Assembly (NCBI GenBank): GCA_004525825.1
Contig: SPBY01000148.1
Location: forward strand, 1-6,926
Direction of reading: 5' to 3'
DNA: 6,926 nucleotides
Source of the DNA: Bacteroidia bacterium
GTDB taxonomy: Bacteria; Bacteroidota; Bacteroidia; Bacteroidales; GCA-2748055
In this document: piece after piece, positions 1 to 5,138 of the stretch
How the letters are laid out: each line of letters begins with the position of its first letter
How positions within the stretch are numbered: the first letter of the stretch is position 1
The notes under the pieces: generated by a model
The model's database searches: none
What the model was told of the DNA's origin: nothing
The model's input: the letters and a program-made list of their open reading frames with translations, nothing else
Made by a program: the position numbers and the translations under genes

Positions 1-242
1 ATCCCTTTTTGTTCCTGACCCTCGATGTGGTTGTAACACATGCCCAGCCAATGCATAGCGTTGGCGTTGCGGGGTTCTTTCTCCAGGACCTGCCTGAAAA
101 GGTACTGGGCTTCCTCGAAATCCTCCTCTTCTTCGTAGAAGTAGATCGCATCATAAAAATTAGCTTCTGCACTAACCTGCTGGGCATGGAGCCTTAGGAT
201 AGCCAGGCAAAATAGTATAGACAAAGACAGGAGTCTCTTCAT
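1..242 (-). CDS. Exported TPR protein, third TPR–PD40-type paralog (partial, 3' end outside window)
   Basis: The first 80 residues are visible and the frame stays open to the window edge. The start is ATG at 242-240, giving MKRLLSLSIL and a hydrophobic stretch that ends HA-Q at about residue 20, a signal peptidase I-type signal with no lipobox cysteine. Residues 25-75 form a TPR: NFYDAIYFYEEEDFEEAQYL, then a second helix and a WLGMCYNH helix. This matches the N-terminal TPR of the two genes upstream (FFLAAEEYEEAL...RMGMCLIN and WFLFEEYTEALPLY...KIGICLLN), so it is very likely a tandem paralog, exported to the periplasm. It begins 19 bp after the stop of the OmpA-type gene, suggesting one transcript. 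No Shine-Dalgarno is present (AGTTTT precedes ATG), as is usual in Bacteroidota. Whether a PD40 propeller or OmpA domain follows cannot be seen. The gene is certain; its family beyond TPR is inferred. Confidence 0.88.
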   Translation of the reverse strand, partial: MKRLLSLSILFCLAILRLHAQQVSAEANFYDAIYFYEEEEDFEEAQYLFRQVLEKEPRNANAMHWLGMCYNHIEGQEQKG

Positions 243-261
243 AAAACTACGGCTTATGTGT

Positions 262-2067
262 TCAATCATCCAGTCTCAGGTAGTCTGGAACCCGGACCTT
301 CTCCATTTCGATAATTAAACCTTCTGTAACACTCACCCTGAACTCGACTCTGCGGTTAAGCATCCTTCCTTCAGGAGCATCCCTGTTGTCTTTGGTCTCG
401 TTACGGGCCACATGTTCACTTTCGCTCAATCCGGTCACTGTCATGCGCTCATTGGCAATACCGTTCAATATCAGGTATTTGTATACAGATTTAGCCCGAT
501 TGAGCGAGAGCTTCTGGTTGTACTCAAAAGTACCCTTGGCATCGGTGTGTCCTCTGATTTCAATCTCAAGGGAGGGGAATTCCGCCATGAGAGAGCTCAG
601 CTGGTCCAGTTTCTCCATGCCATCCCTGTCCAGTTGGTAGCTTTCAAATTTGAAGTAGATGGGCCTTAGGTAGTACTCTCTTCGGGGAGAGGGTTTGTCT
701 GGAACCACTACAGCTGGCTCTTCGGTCACCACCACCACTTCCTCCACCAAGGGTTCCTCTTGCTTTTCCAGGGGCACAGGAACCGGTGTTCCGTTGCGGT
801 CGATCATCTCGAATTTAAAGAGATCGAATCCCGGCATCTTGGCCTGAGCAAGAACAAAGGAGGTTTTTTCCTCCGATATTCCAACGGTCGAGAGGACCAT
901 ATCGTCATCCGAGGTGTTCAGGGGGTAACCCAGGTTGACCGGAACATCGTGCCAGCTGCCATCGTCCATCAATTCGGTATAGAATATATCGAAGCCCCCT
1001 ATGGTACTATGTCCCTGGGAACTGAAATAGAGTCTTTTTCCATCGGGACTCAGGTAGGGTGTGTCTTCGTTCAGAATGGTGTTGACTGCGGGTCCCAGGT
1101 TCACTGGCAAGCTCCAGCTACCATCGTCACTCAGGTCGCTTCGGAAAATATCCATGCCGCCCAGGGATTCTTTACGATTGCTGGAAAAGTAGATTGATTT
1201 ACCGTCTGGTGAATAGGCGGCAGATGCCTCATAGTACTTTGAGTTGATGGGTTTGCCCAGCGAAACGGCTGGGTTCCAGCGATTATTCTCGTACACCGAC
1301 TCGTAGATGTTGCTGGTGAATTCATCGATAACAGCCAGCAGCATCCTTTTTCCATCGGACGACAGAGCCACCACATCCATGTTTCCGTCGGAGGCCACCG
1401 AGGGGGTAATGTTCATGGGCCTTCCCCAGACCTCGCCCTCCTTCACTGCCACATAGATACCATTGTAGAAGGGATTTTTCCCCATGAAGGCCAGGGTACT
1501 CATGTCGTCGGATACCACCATGTTGTAACGGGCAGTATGGCTCTCGGGTAACTGTCCAAGATTCCCAACCCTGTATTCGACAGGACTAGTGGTTCCCACC
1601 AGTAAATTACCGCAGGATACCATCTGCTGGTCCACAAAAGCCTGCAAAATTTCATCCTTGGGATCGATGTACTGGGCAAATTCGTTGTAGGCATTGAGCG
1701 CTTTGTCCACCTCCATATGGATCCTGTATGCATTCCCCAGATACAAGAGGGCATCGGGGGGAGCATCCTTCTCATCAAGCTTTCCCTCTTTCACATTGGT
1801 CGAAATGCGGCCTTGGGCCTTCTCCAGGTAGGGGATCGCTTCGGTCTTTCTGCCGGGAATATTGATCAGGCACATACCCATTCGATAGTTGATGTAAGCG
1901 CTTTCCTGGTAGCCTTTGTTGTAGACCTTGCCAAAGGCAAACAGGGCTTCCTCATATTCTTCCGCTGCCAGGAAGAATTCACCATCGTTGAAGTCAACCT
2001 TTACGTTTTGTGCAGCCATCAGGGAGGATAGGAAACACATGGAAATGAATAGGACAAGCCTTCTCAT
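262..2067 (-). CDS. TPR–PD40 beta-propeller–OmpA family exported protein (PorE-like architecture)
   Basis: A 601-residue protein probably exported to the periplasm and bound to peptidoglycan. Residues 1-20 are a signal peptide ending LMAAQ, without a lipobox. TPRs occupy about 28-150 (GEFFLAAEEYEEALFAFGKV; PPDALLYLGNAY at 103-114). A PD40/WD40-like propeller covers about 180-420, with at least five blades; typical ones are YSPDGKSIYFSSNR at 285-298 and LSPDGKRLYFSS at 339-350, each followed by GGxDIF. A Glu/Val/Pro linker (430-462) leads to an OmpA C-terminal domain (about 465-580) with GHTD at 506-509, LSLNRA at 520-525 and NRRVEFRV at 571-578. Asp509 and Arg524 are spaced like the diaminopimelate-binding Asp/Arg pair of OmpA. 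The domain order recalls PorE of the type IX secretion system, but PorE is a lipoprotein with a carboxypeptidase-regulatory domain, both absent here, so orthology is not claimed. A promoter lies just upstream, and a paralog follows after 19 bp. Confidence 0.95.
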   Translation of the reverse strand: MRRLVLFISMCFLSSLMAAQNVKVDFNDGEFFLAAEEYEEALFAFGKVYNKGYQESAYINYRMGMCLINIPGRKTEAIPYLEKAQGRISTNVKEGKLDEKDAPPDALLYLGNAYRIHMEVDKALNAYNEFAQYIDPKDEILQAFVDQQMVSCGNLLVGTTSPVEYRVGNLGQLPESHTARYNMVVSDDMSTLAFMGKNPFYNGIYVAVKEGEVWGRPMNITPSVASDGNMDVVALSSDGKRMLLAVIDEFTSNIYESVYENNRWNPAVSLGKPINSKYYEASAAYSPDGKSIYFSSNRKESLGGMDIFRSDLSDDGSWSLPVNLGPAVNTILNEDTPYLSPDGKRLYFSSQGHSTIGGFDIFYTELMDDGSWHDVPVNLGYPLNTSDDDMVLSTVGISEEKTSFVLAQAKMPGFDLFKFEMIDRNGTPVPVPLEKQEEPLVEEVVVVTEEPAVVVPDKPSPRREYYLRPIYFKFESYQLDRDGMEKLDQLSSLMAEFPSLEIEIRGHTDAKGTFEYNQKLSLNRAKSVYKYLILNGIANERMTVTGLSESEHVARNETKDNRDAPEGRMLNRRVEFRVSVTEGLIIEMEKVRVPDYLRLDD

Positions 2068-2093
2068 GTCGGGTGGATTTAGCGTGTATATTA

Positions 2094-2123
2094 CAAATTT
2101 AAAAATTTAATCGACAGTACAAT
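2094..2123 (-). promoter_or_regulatory. Candidate Bacteroidota-type promoter for the OmpA-family gene
   Basis: Read on the minus strand, TAAATTTG at 2101-2094 is a perfect match to the Bacteroidota primary-sigma -7 element TAnnTTTG. ATTG at 2123-2120 could serve as the -33 element, with an 18-nt spacer, slightly shorter than the usual 19-21. Transcription would begin near 2088, leaving about 20 nt before the ATG at 2067. It sits in the only AT-rich stretch of the 97-bp gap and would let the OmpA-type gene and the next paralog be expressed apart from the upstream genes. The element is seen directly; its activity is inferred. Confidence 0.55.
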
Positions 2124-2149
2124 AATAATTAGGGTAGGAGAGGCAAGGT

Positions 2150-2161
2150 TTGGAGCTCCAA
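2150..2161. repeat. 12-bp perfect palindrome after the stop of the 978-residue gene
   Basis: TTGGAGCTCCAA is its own reverse complement and directly abuts the TAA stop at 2164-2162. As RNA it could only form a 4-bp stem around an AGCU loop with no U-tract after it, so it is not a convincing intrinsic terminator. It could be a protein-binding site or chance. Confidence 0.3.
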
Positions 2162-5098
2162 TTAATTGTCCTGATCTTTCTCTTTGTCACGTCGTTTCCA
2201 CCAGATAATGATGAACCAGATCAGTCCGGCTCCCACGGCTACGAACAGCAACACCAAAGGCCACCCTAATTTCCTCTGGTCATCTGCATTCTGCCCGTAC
2301 TTTTCTCCCAGCTCCTGAATCAGGTCCCCATGGTAGGGGAAGAGACCCGATAAGATCTTCTCTATCTCCTGGCTGCCATAACCCTTTTCTGCCAGCATTC
2401 GGCTCATGGCTTCAATCAGTTCCTCGATGGTGTAGATTCCTTCCTTACGCAGATCCAGCTGTTTCAGGATCTCATTCACTTCCCCGTCGGTGCTTCCAAG
2501 CAGCTCTTCATACACGCGGTCCACTTCCAGGGGATGGTCCAGGCTTTCCAGCATGGCCCTTCTTACTTCCTCCATGCCAAAACCCTCTGCTTCTGCCACT
2601 TCCTCCAGGTGCCTTAGCAACTCCCCGTCGTTGGTAATACCTTCAGCTTCCAGGTCAAGCTGAAGCAAATACGCTCTAAGTGCACCGTCGCTGTTTTCGA
2701 TCAAATGTTGTCTCAGGAGTTCGGCATCACCATGTGTAAGAACATCCGAAAGCATGGCATCCACTTCGTTTTTATGGTATCCTTTTGGATCGGCCTGCTC
2801 ATAAAGATGTTCAAACAGCTCTTTCGGGCTAGTGATTCCCTCCTTTTCAGGATCGAGCATCTCCAGTTCCTCCTTCAGTGCACCCTCTGCTTCATTACGA
2901 AGCTGTGAAAAAAGTGCCTCCACATCCTCACCCTCTTCGCCTGGTCCCAGGCTCTCAAGCATGGCCCGGCTCACGTCGTCCATGGTAAATCCCTCCGATT
3001 CCGCCACCATTCCCAGGTGTGACATGAATTCCTCTACAGTGCCGATCTCTTCAGCCTCCAGGTCAAGTTGCTCCAGGTAGGCTTTCAATGCACCGTCGGA
3101 GTTTTGGGACAACTCCTGTTTCAAGAGATTGGCATCACCCCCAGAAACCGTGCCGGCCTGTTCCATTAATAAAACGCTCACCGCAGCTCCTGTCATGGGA
3201 TCTGACAGGCTTATAATCTGGCCTTCCTCATCATCCTTTACTTCCGGCACGGTACCAATCACTGTGAACCTGTTTCGGTGTATGTTCCCATCTTCATCTA
3301 TCATTTCAAGTTCCACCTCACTGGTACCCGGCAGCGGAATAATCTCCAGGTCAGTCCTGCGCCTGTCAAGCTCAATGGTATCGCTCCCTACCAGCACAGA
3401 ATCCTGGTAGGTCCTGACCACCAAGGTACTTCCCCTGGGTGCTCTTATAGGAACCGTAATGATCTCACCTGCAGTCCCTTCATAAATCTGGTCTCTCAAC
3501 TGAATCTGGCTCTCCTCTCCTTCAAACATCAGCACAGCTCTTTCTTCCGGCTTCAGGGACAGGTCATCCGTCAGCCGGATCCCCTCTTTATTGGAATCGG
3601 CCGTAATATGCAGCGGCCTGATCAGCTCCTCATACCCTTTTCCCATGAAATGCAGTTCATAGATTCCCTGCTTCAGTTTAAAGCCAAAACTTCCGTCCTG
3701 GCCGGGCTTGGTAAAGATCAGGGTGTCTCCGGTTTCGACCACATAAATGGCCAACTGAGTGGAGTCAATGGAGCCATCTTCGGTGCGAAGGTTCCCGGTG
3801 ACATAATAGAGCCTGGGATTGTTGACCGAATAGATGTTCATGTAATAGATATCGTGCTGGCCAACACCCCGGGGACTATACACGGAGTAGTAGGCAGCTT
3901 CGCCATTGTTGATGGGCTGGAAATTCAGGTCGTTGTCGGTGGTGTTTATGGGATATCCTATGTTTACCGGTACACCCCAGGTCCCATCCTTGCCCTTTTT
4001 GGAATAGAAAATGTCATAGCCACCCATGTTGTAGTGTCCGTAGGAACTAAAAAAGAGGGTTTGACCATCTTCACTGATATACGGACTCTCTTCATTGTAT
4101 GGGCTGTTGATGGTGGTTCCCAGGTTTTCAGGAAGGCCCCAGTTTCCGTCGCTCAGCTTCTTCGATACATAGATATCAAGGCCCCCGTGGGTACCCTTTC
4201 TGTTGCTGGTGAAATAGAGGCTTTGCCCATCTTTGCTAAAGCAAGCATGCGACTCCCAATATTTGGTGGAAATATTTTCTCCCATTTTTTCAGCAGGAAG
4301 CCACAGGCCATTTTCATACCGGCTGTAGTAGAGGTTCCCGATGTAGTCATCATCGTAGTAGAGGATCATTTCAGTGCCATCGTAAGAAAGGCAAACGGGG
4401 TATATATCCTCATCAAAACCCATGCTCTGGGTGATGATCTGGGGGTAGGACCAGCCCTCTTCGGTCTTTTCTGTGAAGAATGCTCCGTCGTAAAAGGGCA
4501 GTTCGGTCACAAAGGCCATCTTGGTTCCATCGCCGGAGATCACCGGGCGAATATCAGCATAGCGCGTGTTAATGATTTCATCCATGAGGGTCATGTCAAT
4601 GTCCACAGGCATGGTTTTCAGCCGTTGTGCATTTTTACAGGAGCGAATTTGGGCCTTCACAAGTTCTTCATCGTATACATCGTGGTCCATGACCTTGAGA
4701 AACTCTTCATAGGATTCAATGGCATGGTTGAGCAGTTCGTTCACCAGGTAAGCATTGCCCAGGTGATAGAGTGCATCAGGTGGAGCTGTTCTCTCCTTCA
4801 CGCTGTTCTCCTTGTAGGAAGGGTTGATGTTTTCGCTCGCATCGAGCAGGTACTGAATCGCTTTGTCTTTCTGATAAGGATCATTCAAGAGACAAATCCC
4901 GATCTTGTAGTTGAGGTTGTCATTACCCGGGTCCTTTTCATGAAGCTCCAGATACAGGGGAAGGGCCTCTGTATACTCTTCAAAGAGGAACCATGATTCT
5001 GCATCGAGGAACAGGGTACGAACCGAGTCTCTTTGTGCAAAAATAAAGGTTTGGAAAGAGAGGAAAATTAGAATGAATGATAAGAGAACTCTTCTCAT
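2162..5098 (-). CDS. TPR–PD40 beta-propeller protein with helical repeats and C-terminal membrane anchor
   Basis: A 978-residue envelope protein, paralog of the OmpA-type gene downstream. ATG at 5098 is chosen because MRRVLLSF begins like its paralogs; a TTG at 5110 would add four residues ahead of the signal peptide. In order: signal peptide (1-21, FIFA-Q); TPRs (about 30-160, PPDALYHLGNAY at 106-117); PD40 propeller (about 180-422, five visible blades, FSKDGQSLYFTSNR at 287-300, GGYDIFYS at 359-366); a carboxypeptidase-regulatory-like beta domain (about 432-500, VTGNLRTEDG...DGSFGFKLKQGIYEL); a second beta-rich region (520-616) of unknown family; four acidic ~67-residue helical repeats (655-924); a transmembrane helix (about 945-968, PLVLLFVAVGAGLIWFIIIW); and a basic tail (KRRDKEK). 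No OmpA domain is present. With an export signal and a C-terminal helix followed by basic residues, the body should lie in the periplasm and the tail in the cytoplasm. Function unknown; scaffold or secretion/gliding-accessory role is conjecture. Confidence 0.93.
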   Translation of the reverse strand: MRRVLLSFILIFLSFQTFIFAQRDSVRTLFLDAESWFLFEEYTEALPLYLELHEKDPGNDNLNYKIGICLLNDPYQKDKAIQYLLDASENINPSYKENSVKERTAPPDALYHLGNAYLVNELLNHAIESYEEFLKVMDHDVYDEELVKAQIRSCKNAQRLKTMPVDIDMTLMDEIINTRYADIRPVISGDGTKMAFVTELPFYDGAFFTEKTEEGWSYPQIITQSMGFDEDIYPVCLSYDGTEMILYYDDDYIGNLYYSRYENGLWLPAEKMGENISTKYWESHACFSKDGQSLYFTSNRKGTHGGLDIYVSKKLSDGNWGLPENLGTTINSPYNEESPYISEDGQTLFFSSYGHYNMGGYDIFYSKKGKDGTWGVPVNIGYPINTTDNDLNFQPINNGEAAYYSVYSPRGVGQHDIYYMNIYSVNNPRLYYVTGNLRTEDGSIDSTQLAIYVVETGDTLIFTKPGQDGSFGFKLKQGIYELHFMGKGYEELIRPLHITADSNKEGIRLTDDLSLKPEERAVLMFEGEESQIQLRDQIYEGTAGEIITVPIRAPRGSTLVVRTYQDSVLVGSDTIELDRRRTDLEIIPLPGTSEVELEMIDEDGNIHRNRFTVIGTVPEVKDDEEGQIISLSDPMTGAAVSVLLMEQAGTVSGGDANLLKQELSQNSDGALKAYLEQLDLEAEEIGTVEEFMSHLGMVAESEGFTMDDVSRAMLESLGPGEEGEDVEALFSQLRNEAEGALKEELEMLDPEKEGITSPKELFEHLYEQADPKGYHKNEVDAMLSDVLTHGDAELLRQHLIENSDGALRAYLLQLDLEAEGITNDGELLRHLEEVAEAEGFGMEEVRRAMLESLDHPLEVDRVYEELLGSTDGEVNEILKQLDLRKEGIYTIEELIEAMSRMLAEKGYGSQEIEKILSGLFPYHGDLIQELGEKYGQNADDQRKLGWPLVLLFVAVGAGLIWFIIIWWKRRDKEKDQDN
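2201..2278 (-). other. C-terminal transmembrane anchor and basic tail of the 978-residue protein
   Basis: This stretch encodes about 26 residues, LGWPLVLLFVAVGAGLIW onward to IIIWWKRR, a single strongly hydrophobic helix followed by a Lys/Arg-rich tail that ends KDQDN. By the positive-inside rule the tail faces the cytoplasm, so the helix would anchor the protein in the inner membrane. The topology is an inference from hydrophobicity and charge. Confidence 0.75.
2327..3136 (-). repeat. Four tandem ~67-residue repeats encoded within the 978-residue gene
   Basis: Approximate units are 2933-3136 (R1), 2729-2932 (R2), 2531-2728 (R3) and 2327-2530 (R4), followed by a fragment of a fifth (DLIQELGEKYGQ). 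Each holds an opening helix, a (S/T/A)xGxL-like segment, QLDLEAEGI-like turn, a second helix, an EKGY/AEGF-like turn and a final helix. R1 and R3 are closest: NSDGALKAYLEQLDLEAE against NSDGALRAYLLQLDLEAE, and RAMLESL in both. R2 and R4 share KGY and end in HG. The R1 and R3 DNA also matches closely (for example cttcagcctccaggtcaag near 3048-3066 and cttcagcttccaggtcaag at 2641-2659), pointing to duplication of a two-repeat block. Confidence 0.85.
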
Positions 5099-5100
5099 AT

Positions 5101-5127
5101 GACTAAGCAATTTTGCTAAATTTAGTC
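5101..5127 (-). promoter_or_regulatory. AT-rich imperfect inverted repeat directly before the 978-residue gene start
   Basis: GACTAA at 5101-5106 pairs with TTAGTC at 5122-5127, and GCAA (5107-5110) with TTGC (5113-5116), leaving a TAAAT bulge; a 10-bp palindrome CTAAATTTAG (5116-5125) overlaps it. The transcript could fold into a weak hairpin ending 2 nt before the AUG. The same 40-bp gap holds imperfect -7-like boxes (AATTTTTG at 5134-5127, TAAATTTA at 5124-5117), but no well-placed -33 element. It may be an operator, a translation-modulating hairpin, a weak promoter, or ordinary AT-rich spacer. Confidence 0.3.
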
Positions 5128-5138
5128 AAAAATTCCTT

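Noticed and set aside
9..197. Plus-strand frame of 62 codons at the window start
   Set aside because: Antisense to the partial TPR gene, whose signal peptide and TPR clearly match the neighbouring paralogs.
760..1197. Plus-strand frame of 145 codons opposite the OmpA-type gene
   Set aside because: Antisense to the PD40 propeller and linker coding region, with no domain-like sequence.
262..2067. Naming the OmpA-type gene porE
   Set aside because: No lipobox cysteine and no carboxypeptidase-regulatory domain are present, and TPR–PD40–OmpA proteins are multi-copy in Bacteroidota, so the specific name is not justified.
2128..2164. Intrinsic terminator after the 978-residue gene
   Set aside because: The palindrome gives only a 4-bp stem and no U-run follows, so termination is not supported.
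3278..4996. Long plus-strand open frame (572 codons) opposite the 978-residue gene
   Set aside because: It lies wholly antisense to well-supported TPR–PD40 coding sequence, its translation has no recognisable domain or export signal, and no promoter or start context is evident. It reflects codon bias of the real gene.
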